DNA of 8,098 nt from Eubacterium sp. (GTDB taxonomy: Bacteria > Bacillota > Clostridia > Peptostreptococcales > Anaerovoracaceae): contig JAFOKI010000210.1 of NCBI GenBank assembly GCA_017419895.1, positions 1-8,098 of the forward strand, read 5' to 3'. The position numbers and the translations under genes are program-made. The notes beneath the pieces are model-generated. The model searched no databases, was not told where the DNA came from, and saw only the letters and a program-made list of their open reading frames with translations. Shown here one piece after another: positions 1-7,742 of this stretch; positions within the stretch are counted from its first letter, which is position 1, and each line of letters begins with the position of its first letter.

Positions 1-2
1 TC

Positions 3-737
<735 letters not shown>

Positions 738-758
738 TATTATATAAAAGTAACTATC

Positions 759-792
759 AAAAGAACCCTTTCTATGGCGAAAGGGTTCTTTT
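759..792 (+). terminator. Rho-independent terminator of lysS
   Basis: A 14-bp perfect stem (759-772 with 779-792; core AAGAACCCTTTC/GAAAGGGTTCTT) with a TATGGC loop ends in TTCTTTT, 21 nt after the lysS stop. The A-rich left arm mirrors the T-rich right arm, so it could also work on the opposite strand. Confidence 0.93.
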
Positions 793-820
793 ATGTTGTT
801 TATTCAGGAAATGTAAGTTG

Positions 821-849
821 TTGAATCGGTACGCAGAGCGTGCTACTAT
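821..849 (+). promoter_or_regulatory. Candidate promoter of the histidine kinase operon
   Basis: TTGAAT (821-826) and TACTAT (844-849) are separated by 17 nt. A TG one base upstream of the -10 (841-842) makes it an extended -10. Both boxes match 4 of 6 consensus bases. Transcription would begin near 856, leaving a leader of about 90 nt before the ATG at 949. Overlapping TATATA/TATAGT alternatives at 847-854 have poor spacing. It lies just after the lysS terminator, where a new promoter is expected. Confidence 0.45.
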
Positions 850-932
850 ATAGTCAATACAACATGGGGAATGGCGTATCTGAAAAAGGCGCTTAAATAT
901 AACAATACCGGTAACAAAAAAGAATCATACGC

Positions 933-940
933 AGAGAGGA
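933..940 (+). promoter_or_regulatory. Ribosome binding site that sets the kinase start
   Basis: AGAGAGGA ends 8 nt before the ATG at 949. The alternative in-frame ATG at 871 has only GGGGA directly touching it, which is too close to act as a Shine-Dalgarno site. This decides for 949. Confidence 0.75.
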
Positions 941-948
941 AAAATAAT

Positions 949-3261
949 ATGACATATTCAATTATCGGTATATTGGCTGCGATCCTGCTGCTTATCACCA
1001 ACCGGGAGCTGTTCTGGTACAGGGGAAACAAAGAACTGACGAAAACGCAGATCGACTATCGCCGTTTTCTTCTGGGGATAATGGCATACCTGATCACCGA
1101 TATGCTGTGGGGGATTCTGGAGTCGCATAAGCTGACAACGATACTTTATGCCGATACGGCGGTACATTTTATCGCTATGGCTGCCGCGGTCATGTTGTGG
1201 ACACGGTATGTGATCACATATTTGGGAGAGAAAAACGCATTTGGAACATTTCTCTACTGGGCGGGGAGACTTTTCCTTATTTTTGAAGTGGTTGTCGTTG
1301 TAATCAACTTCTTTAAGCCTATTCTGTTCTGGTTCGATGAAAACGGTGCGTACAATGCCGGTGCCGCGCGCTATGTAACGCTTGCGATCCAGATTCTGCT
1401 TTTCTTCCTGACTTCTGTCTACACACTGTGGATCACCGCAAAGACTGAAGGTGCAATGAGACGGCGTCACCTGACCGTCGGACTGTTTGGGATCGTTATG
1501 GGTCTTTGCATTGCCGTACAGGTATTTTATCCACTGCTTCCGTTTTACGCAGTAGGTTATCTGCTGGGCACCTCACTTCTGCACAGCTTTGTGCTTGAGG
1601 ATGAAAAGGAAGAGTATCGCAAAGACCTGGAAGAGGCTTACGCCCGCGAAAAAATACAGAAAAAGGAACTGGCTGAGAACAGAGAAACGCTGAAGGACGC
1701 GCTTGCCTCGGCGGAAAACGCAAACCGGGCGAAGACTGCGTTCCTTTCCAATATGAGCCACGAGATCCGCACGCCGATGAATGCTATCATCGGGCTCAAC
1801 AACATCGCCATGAACGATCCTACCGCGAGCGATAAAGTGAAAGAATACCTTGAAAAGATCGGCGACTCCGCACAGCATCTGCTCGGAATTATCAATGACA
1901 TTCTGGATATGAGCCGCATCGAATCCGGGCGCATGACGATCCGGCAGGAGGAGTTTTCGTTTTCAAAAGGCCTGGAACAGGTCAACACGATGATCAGCGG
2001 TCAGTGCAGAGACAAAGGCCTGGACTATGACTGCCGGATCAAAGGGCATGTTGATGATTACTATGTCGGCGACATCATGAAGATCAAGCAGGTACTTATC
2101 AACATCCTGAGCAATGCCGTCAAGTTTACTCCTGAAGGAGGTACAGTACGATTTGAGATCGAGGAGGGGCCGCGGTTTGACCGGAAAGCGACGCTGAAGT
2201 TTGTGATCAGCGACAACGGCATCGGCATGAGCAAGGAGTTCCTGCCTCATATATTTGAAGCCTTCAGCCAGGAGGACTCTTCGTCCACAAGCCGCTATGG
2301 AAGCACCGGTCTTGGCATGCCGATCACAAAGAGCATTGTGGAGTTAATGAATGGTCAAATCGATGTTGTGAGTGAAAAGGGAAAAGGTACTGTTTTCACG
2401 GTGACGGTGACGCTCGGCGAATCTGACCGTAAAAACGCCGGGATAGAAGAGGGAGATCTGAATCCGCATGAGCTGAGCGTTCTTGTGATCGATGACGACC
2501 GTGTAGCTCTCGAACACGCGGAGATCGTTCTGGGACAGATCGGCATCGGCTGTGAGACGGCGGAATCAGGCTGGGAAGGCATAGACAAAGTCAGGATCAG
2601 GCATGGGCGCATGGAGGATTACGATCTCATCCTGATTGACTGGCGTATGCCTGAAATAGACGGTGTGGAAACAGCCAGGCAGATCCGGTCCATTGTGGGC
2701 AGCGATACGCCCATCATTATTCTCACGTCGTTCAACTGGGACGACATCGCGGATGAAGCGGTGGCAGCCGGTGTGGATACCTTTGTAGCCAAGCCTCTGT
2801 TTGCCGGGAGCGTGATGGACGAATTCAGGGAGGCGTTCCGGCGTAAAAACAAACTGCTGGAGAAGAAGACTGCCGACCTGAAAGGGAAACGTGTGCTTTT
2901 GGCAGAAGATGTGGTCGTCAACGCGGAAATCATCATGATGGTGCTGGCTATGCGGGAGATGGAAGCCGACATTGCGGAAAACGGGAGAATCGCCGTGGAA
3001 TTGTTTAAGGATCATGAGCCCGGGTATTATGACGCGATACTCATGGATATGCGCATGCCTGAGATGGACGGACTGGAAGCCACGCGGCAGATCCGTTCCA
3101 TGGACAGACCGGACGCGAAGACCGTGCCCATCATCGCGCTGACCGCCAATGCTTTTGACGAGGACGTCCAGCGCAGCATGCAGGCCGGACTGAATGCGCA
3201 TCTGAGCAAACCGGTAGAGCCGGAGGCTTTGTTCGAAACTCTTGAAACGCTGATTCAGTAA
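949..3261 (+). CDS. Membrane hybrid sensor histidine kinase with two receiver domains
   Basis: 770 residues from the ATG at 949; the frame is open to an ATG at 871, but only 949 has a good RBS. Residues ~1-215 are mostly hydrophobic, with six or seven membrane segments and no large extracellular loop, so the signal is probably sensed in or at the membrane. A charged coiled coil (~216-262) leads into the HisKA domain with H-box SHEIRTPMNAIIG, phospho-acceptor His271. The HATPase_c domain (~377-490) has an N-box around Asn389, G1 DNGIGM from Asp422, F-box HIFEAFSQED and G2 GSTGLGM. Receiver 1 (~509-625) keeps Asp564, Thr593 and Lys615. Receiver 2 (~647-770) keeps Asp700, Thr732 and Lys754. All catalytic and phospho-accepting residues appear intact. 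There is no Hpt domain and no DNA-binding output, so phosphate must pass to, or be read by, another protein. The gene is followed after 33 bp by a small HTH gene with no terminator between them. The signal cannot be deduced. Confidence 0.93.
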   Translation: MTYSIIGILAAILLLITNRELFWYRGNKELTKTQIDYRRFLLGIMAYLITDMLWGILESHKLTTILYADTAVHFIAMAAAVMLWTRYVITYLGEKNAFGTFLYWAGRLFLIFEVVVVVINFFKPILFWFDENGAYNAGAARYVTLAIQILLFFLTSVYTLWITAKTEGAMRRRHLTVGLFGIVMGLCIAVQVFYPLLPFYAVGYLLGTSLLHSFVLEDEKEEYRKDLEEAYAREKIQKKELAENRETLKDALASAENANRAKTAFLSNMSHEIRTPMNAIIGLNNIAMNDPTASDKVKEYLEKIGDSAQHLLGIINDILDMSRIESGRMTIRQEEFSFSKGLEQVNTMISGQCRDKGLDYDCRIKGHVDDYYVGDIMKIKQVLINILSNAVKFTPEGGTVRFEIEEGPRFDRKATLKFVISDNGIGMSKEFLPHIFEAFSQEDSSSTSRYGSTGLGMPITKSIVELMNGQIDVVSEKGKGTVFTVTVTLGESDRKNAGIEEGDLNPHELSVLVIDDDRVALEHAEIVLGQIGIGCETAESGWEGIDKVRIRHGRMEDYDLILIDWRMPEIDGVETARQIRSIVGSDTPIIILTSFNWDDIADEAVAAGVDTFVAKPLFAGSVMDEFREAFRRKNKLLEKKTADLKGKRVLLAEDVVVNAEIIMMVLAMREMEADIAENGRIAVELFKDHEPGYYDAILMDMRMPEMDGLEATRQIRSMDRPDAKTVPIIALTANAFDEDVQRSMQAGLNAHLSKPVEPEALFETLETLIQ

Positions 3262-3294
3262 GTATAACCCGGGTACATAAAGCGAGCCATCAGA

Positions 3295-3522
3295 ATGATC
3301 ATGAACACACGCGAAGAACTTATCAGAATGAAAGAAGATTCGGGGATGAGCTGGAGGCGGTTCGCCGAATACTTTGACATTCCCTACCGGACTATGCAGG
3401 ACTGGCAGCTGGGCAACCGCCGTATGCCGGATTATCTCCTGCAGCTTATGCTCTACAAGGTCGAGGTGGAAAACCTTGCAGCCCGGGATGAAAACCGGCA
3501 CACTCTTAATGTGGGGAAATGA
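3295..3522 (+). CDS. Small helix-turn-helix DNA-binding protein
   Basis: 75 residues (73 if it starts at the ATG at 3301; neither start has a strong Shine-Dalgarno site, and AAGCGAG upstream of 3295 is only partial). The core MSWRRFAEYFDIPYRTMQDW, followed by LGNRRMPDYLLQLMLYKVE, reads as a compact helix-turn-helix of the Cro/C1-like kind: helix, FAEYFDIP turn, recognition helix RTMQDWQLG, then a closing helix. Orphan proteins of this look, ending in a YLLxLIxYK-like helix, are common in Clostridia (family recall; function generally unknown). There is no receiver domain or ligand-binding domain. It lies 33 bp after the hybrid kinase and before a shared terminator, so co-transcription is likely. 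It may act as autoregulator or output of the kinase system, but nothing in the sequence shows how it would receive the signal. An antitoxin-like role without a toxin partner is less likely here. Confidence 0.8.
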   Translation: MIMNTREELIRMKEDSGMSWRRFAEYFDIPYRTMQDWQLGNRRMPDYLLQLMLYKVEVENLAARDENRHTLNVGK

Positions 3523-3553
3523 CTGAAATGAAGGTAATGGAATAATCTTGCCG

Positions 3554-3582
3554 GAGGCTGTCCATAGAGGCAGCCTCTTTTT
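3554..3582 (+). terminator. Rho-independent terminator of the kinase-HTH operon
   Basis: The stem GAGGCTG/CAGCCTC (3554-3560 with 3571-3577) has a 10-nt loop and is followed by TTTTT (3578-3582). It sits 31 nt after the HTH stop codon. Confidence 0.88.
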
Positions 3583-3650
3583 GTGCCGGAAAGACGGCGT
3601 CAAACCGGGCTGCTGTCCGGGGGTATAACAAAGAAAGATATTGCATAAAT

Positions 3651-3678
3651 TTGTATATTTGTGAAAAAACGATATAAT
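3651..3678 (+). promoter_or_regulatory. Promoter of the CAP-domain surface protein gene
   Basis: A perfect TATAAT (3673-3678) lies in an AT-rich stretch, with a weak TTGTAT -35 (3651-3656) 16 nt upstream. TTGCAT at 3641 is too far away to pair with it. The predicted start near 3685 gives a leader of about 33 nt to the ATG at 3718. The rest of the 195-bp gap (3583-3650) shows no clear structured RNA. Confidence 0.6.
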
Positions 3679-3706
3679 TCTAAATATGTAATGCTTTTGA
3701 AAAGTT

Positions 3707-3711
3707 GGGAG
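3707..3711 (+). promoter_or_regulatory. Ribosome binding site deciding the start at 3718
   Basis: GGGAG ends 6 nt before the ATG at 3718. The frame is open from a GTG at 3661, but that codon lies upstream of the -10 box and has no RBS. Starting at 3718 also places a signal peptide exactly at the N-terminus. Confidence 0.75.
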
Positions 3712-3717
3712 CCGGAA

Positions 3718-6700
3718 ATGAAGACTAAACATTCAATTAAAACCAACAGCATCATCGTGCTTGCGCTGACTCTGATGATGATTTGGGCGTACAGCGCTGT
3801 TACCATGCCCGTCAGCGCCGACTCGCTCGGCGTGACGACGCATACGAAAACAGAGATAATAAACTATCTGAAGAGCAATGGAGTTTCAATAAGCGATCCG
3901 TCTGAATTCTCGGTGGAACCGGTCAAGAACTCGGTGAAGGGTGAGCTTACGACTGCGACCAAGAACTCTGCGCTTAAGATGCTGAATAATGTCAGATACA
4001 TAGCGGGACTCAATACAGTGTCGCTTGATTCGACCATGGGCGGAAAAGCACAGGCTGCGGCTTTCTCGAACTTTGTCATAAACTCGCTTACGCATTATCC
4101 CGGCACTACGGACGGTAATCCGAATGGCCCCGAAAGACCTAAGCCCGACGGGATGTCGGATACGGACTGGGAAGACGGGAAAGAAGGCGCGAGAAAATCA
4201 AATCTCGCATGGCGTTCGGGTAACGCGAGTCTGAACTACGCGATCATCGCGCAGTGGATGGGTGACAGCAACGCGAGCAATGTCGCAAGGGTAGGTCACA
4301 GACGCTGGTGTCTCAATCCGGCAATGGCCAAGACCGGATTTGGAATGGCAGGCACATACACGGCCATGTGGTCATTCGACGAAAGCGGCAGCGGAACACA
4401 GAACAAAGTCGCCTGGCCGGCAAGATACATGCCTATCGAATACTTTGGAAACACCGATGCTTGGTGTTTCTGCACAGGCGATACATCCATTACCGATATT
4501 TCCAATGTGGCGGTCACGCTGACCAGGCGCGCGGCCAGCCCTTCCGGTTCGGGAAGCTGGAGCTTTTCGACATCTAATTCCTATACCGCATCAGGCGATG
4601 GAGAGTATTTCGGAGTCAACATCAATAACCCTTATCAGGGATACAGCGGACAGGCAGGGCCGTATGTCATATTCAGACCGGCTAACATCACATATAAACC
4701 GGGCGACATATTTGACGTCAGGATCACCGGGCTCGGCTCGCAGACCATTACTTATTCAGTGGAGTTCTTCAACGGATTCCCCGTTGAATCGGTCGGTTTT
4801 GACGAAAGCACTTATTATGTCAGCAGTTATAAGTATTTGTACCCTGCGACGGTCCCGAGTGACGCTTCGGACTTTGAAATGATATGGGAAAGCTCCGATC
4901 CGAGCGTCGCCACGGTCGACGCCAACGGAAAAGTTACGGCTGTAACACCCGGGGCTCAAACGACGATCACAGTGACTATCCCGGGCAAATACACATCGAC
5001 CGGCGCAGCCAAGTCTGCAAGCTGCACAGTTTATGTCCCGAAAAGTGTTTTTGACGGTGAAGGCATAACCCGCAGGATCACTAATCCTGAGTACAGCGGC
5101 GCTAACGAGAAGCCTGACATCGTCATAAAAGACGGGGATTATGTTCTTGTTGAAGGCGTGGACTATACCGTTTCGCTGCCTGAAGAGACTGTAGAACCCG
5201 GAACAAGATATACCGTATGGATCTACGGGAAGGGCAGATACTGCCACAATGTGGGCATGTACTTTTATGTGGACAAAAGGGATCTGGACAACTGCGACAT
5301 AACGATTTCACCTGAAAACTACACATACAATGGAACGCTCAGGAAGCCGTCCGTCACCGTTAAGAACGGCAGCCTTACATTGGCCGAAGGAACAGACTAT
5401 ACGCTCACAAATAACGGCGGAACGAACGCGGGCAGCTACAATGTAAGAATCACCGCGCCGGACAGCAGTACGTATTACACGGGTACCGTGAACAAAACGT
5501 TTACGATCTCGCCGAAGGTTTTGACGGCTGCAATGGTAACAAACGATCAGCCGGAGTTCGTGTACACCGGAAGTCAGGTCACACCGGCTGTCACGGTACG
5601 TGACGGAAGTAAGATACTGGCTAAGGGTGTGGACTATGAGTTGACCGCCGATACCGCTGTCAGCCGTGGAAGCTACGGGTACACAGTTACCGGAAAAGGT
5701 AATTACAGCGGAAGTATCGAAGGCAGCTTTACCGTGGTTCCCGCAGCGCTCACGGATAGCAATGTCACGCTTTCAGAGAACAGTATCGAGTACACCGGTT
5801 CCGCCGCGGCTCCGCGGGAGACCGTAGTATTCAATGGCAAGACTCTTACAAAGGGCACCGATTATAATGTCACAGCCGATGCTGCTGTAAACTGCGGGGA
5901 ATACACATTGACAGTAACCGGAAGAGGCGGGCAGGACGCGTCGTGCAACTTCACGGGCACCGTGACAAAGACTTTCACGATCACCGAAAAACCGCTTAAA
6001 GCCGCTATGATAAAACTCGATGCAAGCAGCTTTGTTTACAAAGCCGCCGTGCAGAAACCCGCGGTCACAGTCATGGACGGTGCCAAAACCCTCACACAGG
6101 GCACCGATTACACGCTGGTAAATAACGGCGGCAGAAACGCAGGAACGTACACTGTACAGGTTACTGCCGCGGCAGGCGGCAACTATTCGGGAACGGTCTC
6201 AGCCGAGTACACGATCGGGCCGAAAGCGCTGACAAACGATATGATAGCGCGTATACCTGACAGAACATATGACGGGAAGGATTTCACACCCGATCTCAGC
6301 GTCACGTTCAGCGGCGAGAATGTCACATTCGATACAGTAAATGACGGCAAAGGAAGGAACGCAGGCACATACACTGCGGAAATCAGGGGAAAGGGCAACT
6401 ATACCGGAAATGCGTCAGCGGATTATGCGATCCTGCCCATGGATATCGGAGCGGCGGGCGTAAGCTTTGCCGGCATAACAGCTGAGTACACAGGAAGCGC
6501 CGTAACCCCCGCATTCGACATAACCGAGCCGACAGGCACGATCACAGAAAGTGACTACACCGCGGCATATGCGGATGGTGCGTACGGGATCGATGCCGGC
6601 ACATATGATGTAGTGATCACCGGAAAGGGCAATTTCACAGGAACCAGGATCGAATCGTTCACCGTGACCGCGAAAGACATCGCGGACGCTGACATCAAAG

Positions 6701-7629
6701 CGTCCGATATTACGGATCAGGTATATACGGGAAGCGCGATCGAGCCGGAATTCACTCTCACATACGGAAGCAGAACGCTGGAAAGCTCCGACTACATGTT
6801 TGAGTACGAGGACAATACAGAGGTTGGCTCCGCGAGCGTCCTGATAACCGGGACCGGAAACTTTACGGGAAGCAGAACGCTGAATTTCAATATCATCAGC
6901 CAGAAACAGGCTGACGACGCGAAAGAGGCGGAGATCACGCAGGAGATCGATAGCTATGCTAAAGAGAACGGTATAAGTCAGGATACTCTGAATATTACCG
7001 ATGCGGTCATAACAACAGGCAACACAGACTCCGATCTTAAGGGTTCTGCGTTTGGTCTTCTCAAGGCGTACGCGTCCAAGAACACCAAGAACTCGATCAC
7101 CCTTAAATGGAACAAAGTCCCGAATGCCGACGGTTATGTCATCTACGGCAACAAGTGCGGCAAAGGCAACAAATGCGTAAAACTCGCGACACTTGCCGCG
7201 GGCAAGACCAAGTTCACTCAGAAAAAGCTTAAAAAGGGCACATATTACAAATACGTCATTATCGCGTTCAAGAACATCAGAGGCAGGATGGTGACGGTAT
7301 CGGCGACACCGACAATACACTCCGTCACTTTAGGAGGCAAATACGGGGTAGCCAAGTCTGTCAAAATAACCAAGACCGGTACCGCAAAAGGCAAGAAGGC
7401 GCTTAAAGTCACGCTCAAGAAGGGCAAGAAAGCCGCAGTCAAGGCTGCAGAGGTGAAAGCGGGAAAGACGATCAAGCGCCATCGTAAACTCGCTTATGAA
7501 TCTTCGGATCCGGCTGTCGCGACTGTGACCAAGAAAGGTGTGATCAAAGCGGTCGGAAAGGGCAAATGCGTGATATATGTATACGCGCAGAATGGCGTTA
7601 GCAAGGCGATAAAGATCACAGTCAAATAG
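3718..7629 (+). CDS. Secreted CAP-domain protein with Ig-like repeat stalk and Fn3/Big_2 C-terminus
   Basis: 1303 residues, exported and probably retained at the cell surface. A Sec signal peptide (1-34: KTKHSIK basic region, IIVLALTLMMIWAYSAV core, cleavage after VSA) is followed by a bacterial CAP/SCP domain (~80-220). It shows LNNVRYIAGL, His126 in THYPG, SNLAW (161-165), IAQWMGD and GHRRWCLNP (His194). A trailing beta region (~225-355: WPARYMPIEYF, VIFRPANITYKPGD) is typical of this clostridial subfamily (recalled). The Glu often found before the Asn of the CAP motif is Ser161 here. Next come a Big_2 domain (~356-441; WESSDPSVATVDANGKVTAV), eight Ig-like repeats (~445-1060), a short charged helix-like linker, an Fn3-like domain (~1115-1199; GYVIYGNKCGKGNKC) and a Lys-rich Big_2 domain (~1205-1303; RHRKLAYESSDPAVATV). 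There is no LPXTG motif, C-terminal membrane anchor or SLH domain; the basic tail may bind wall polymers (inference). The substrate or ligand is unknown. Monocistronic, with its own promoter and terminator. Confidence 0.92.
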   Translation: MKTKHSIKTNSIIVLALTLMMIWAYSAVTMPVSADSLGVTTHTKTEIINYLKSNGVSISDPSEFSVEPVKNSVKGELTTATKNSALKMLNNVRYIAGLNTVSLDSTMGGKAQAAAFSNFVINSLTHYPGTTDGNPNGPERPKPDGMSDTDWEDGKEGARKSNLAWRSGNASLNYAIIAQWMGDSNASNVARVGHRRWCLNPAMAKTGFGMAGTYTAMWSFDESGSGTQNKVAWPARYMPIEYFGNTDAWCFCTGDTSITDISNVAVTLTRRAASPSGSGSWSFSTSNSYTASGDGEYFGVNINNPYQGYSGQAGPYVIFRPANITYKPGDIFDVRITGLGSQTITYSVEFFNGFPVESVGFDESTYYVSSYKYLYPATVPSDASDFEMIWESSDPSVATVDANGKVTAVTPGAQTTITVTIPGKYTSTGAAKSASCTVYVPKSVFDGEGITRRITNPEYSGANEKPDIVIKDGDYVLVEGVDYTVSLPEETVEPGTRYTVWIYGKGRYCHNVGMYFYVDKRDLDNCDITISPENYTYNGTLRKPSVTVKNGSLTLAEGTDYTLTNNGGTNAGSYNVRITAPDSSTYYTGTVNKTFTISPKVLTAAMVTNDQPEFVYTGSQVTPAVTVRDGSKILAKGVDYELTADTAVSRGSYGYTVTGKGNYSGSIEGSFTVVPAALTDSNVTLSENSIEYTGSAAAPRETVVFNGKTLTKGTDYNVTADAAVNCGEYTLTVTGRGGQDASCNFTGTVTKTFTITEKPLKAAMIKLDASSFVYKAAVQKPAVTVMDGAKTLTQGTDYTLVNNGGRNAGTYTVQVTAAAGGNYSGTVSAEYTIGPKALTNDMIARIPDRTYDGKDFTPDLSVTFSGENVTFDTVNDGKGRNAGTYTAEIRGKGNYTGNASADYAILPMDIGAAGVSFAGITAEYTGSAVTPAFDITEPTGTITESDYTAAYADGAYGIDAGTYDVVITGKGNFTGTRIESFTVTAKDIADADIKASDITDQVYTGSAIEPEFTLTYGSRTLESSDYMFEYEDNTEVGSASVLITGTGNFTGSRTLNFNIISQKQADDAKEAEITQEIDSYAKENGISQDTLNITDAVITTGNTDSDLKGSAFGLLKAYASKNTKNSITLKWNKVPNADGYVIYGNKCGKGNKCVKLATLAAGKTKFTQKKLKKGTYYKYVIIAFKNIRGRMVTVSATPTIHSVTLGGKYGVAKSVKITKTGTAKGKKALKVTLKKGKKAAVKAAEVKAGKTIKRHRKLAYESSDPAVATVTKKGVIKAVGKGKCVIYVYAQNGVSKAIKITVK
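5056..6897 (+). repeat. Eight tandem Ig-like (MBG/YDG-type) protein repeats
   Basis: Eight units of about 70-82 codons follow one pattern: Y-x-G start, P-x-x-x-V strand, (G/S)xDY, (N)AGxYxV, then GxGNYxG and an aromatic-x-I/V ending. The Y-x-G starts fall near 5092, 5323, 5560, 5791, 6033, 6264, 6487 and 6724. Units 2 and 5 are closest (YTL-NNGG-NAG). Units 3 and 4 share TAD-AV. Unit 4 has an insertion (RGGQDASCN) and unit 6 is short. The copies differ strongly at DNA level, so they are old duplications and are unlikely to recombine often. They probably form an extended stalk. Confidence 0.85.
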
Positions 7630-7694
7630 GCCTGAATTTGCTGCCGGAATCACCGGGAGCATGTGCTTAGAGAAGGGCGATATATTATACAGCA

Positions 7695-7742
7695 AAAAAG
7701 AGAGACGCAGTCCAAATTACAGTGGACTGCGGCTTTTTCTTA
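7695..7742 (+). terminator. Rho-independent terminator of the CAP-protein gene
   Basis: A perfect 9-bp stem CGCAGTCCA/TGGACTGCG (7706-7714 with 7723-7731), loop AATTACAG, is followed by GCTTTTTCTT. The upstream AAAAAG (7695-7700) can pair with the T-tract, so it may work in both directions. It lies about 75 nt after the stop at 7629. The stretch 7630-7694 contains no recognisable gene. Confidence 0.9.

Noticed and set aside
871..948. Upstream ATG at 871 as start of the histidine kinase
   Set aside because: It would add a 26-residue polar extension before the first membrane segment and lacks a spaced RBS, while 949 has AGAGAGGA at 8 nt.
3583..3650. Possible riboswitch or structured leader before the CAP gene
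   Set aside because: GC-rich runs (CCGG, CCGGG) are present but no consistent stems or known aptamer core (for example c-di-GMP) could be built, and the predicted transcript start is downstream of this stretch.
3661..3717. GTG at 3661 as start of the CAP protein
   Set aside because: It precedes the TATAAT box and would bury the signal peptide behind 19 extra residues. The ATG at 3718 has a GGGAG site.
2566..3732. 388-codon open frame on the minus strand
   Set aside because: It is antisense to the kinase receivers, the HTH gene and the intergenic terminator. The translation is His/Phe/Pro-rich with no recognisable domain, and no minus-strand promoter is visible. It is a codon-bias shadow.
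4308..4577. 89-codon alternative plus-strand frame inside the CAP domain
   Set aside because: It overlaps strongly conserved CAP coding sequence in another frame and has no domain or RBS.
6415..7320. 301-codon open frame on the minus strand
   Set aside because: It lies fully inside the CAP-protein gene. Its composition (Arg, Val, Cys-rich, no domain) fits the reverse complement of the repeat codons.
7638..7690. TATATTATAC as promoter for the Cna_B fragment
   Set aside because: No -35-like sequence lies at 16-18 nt, and any transcript would run straight into the terminator at 7706-7742.
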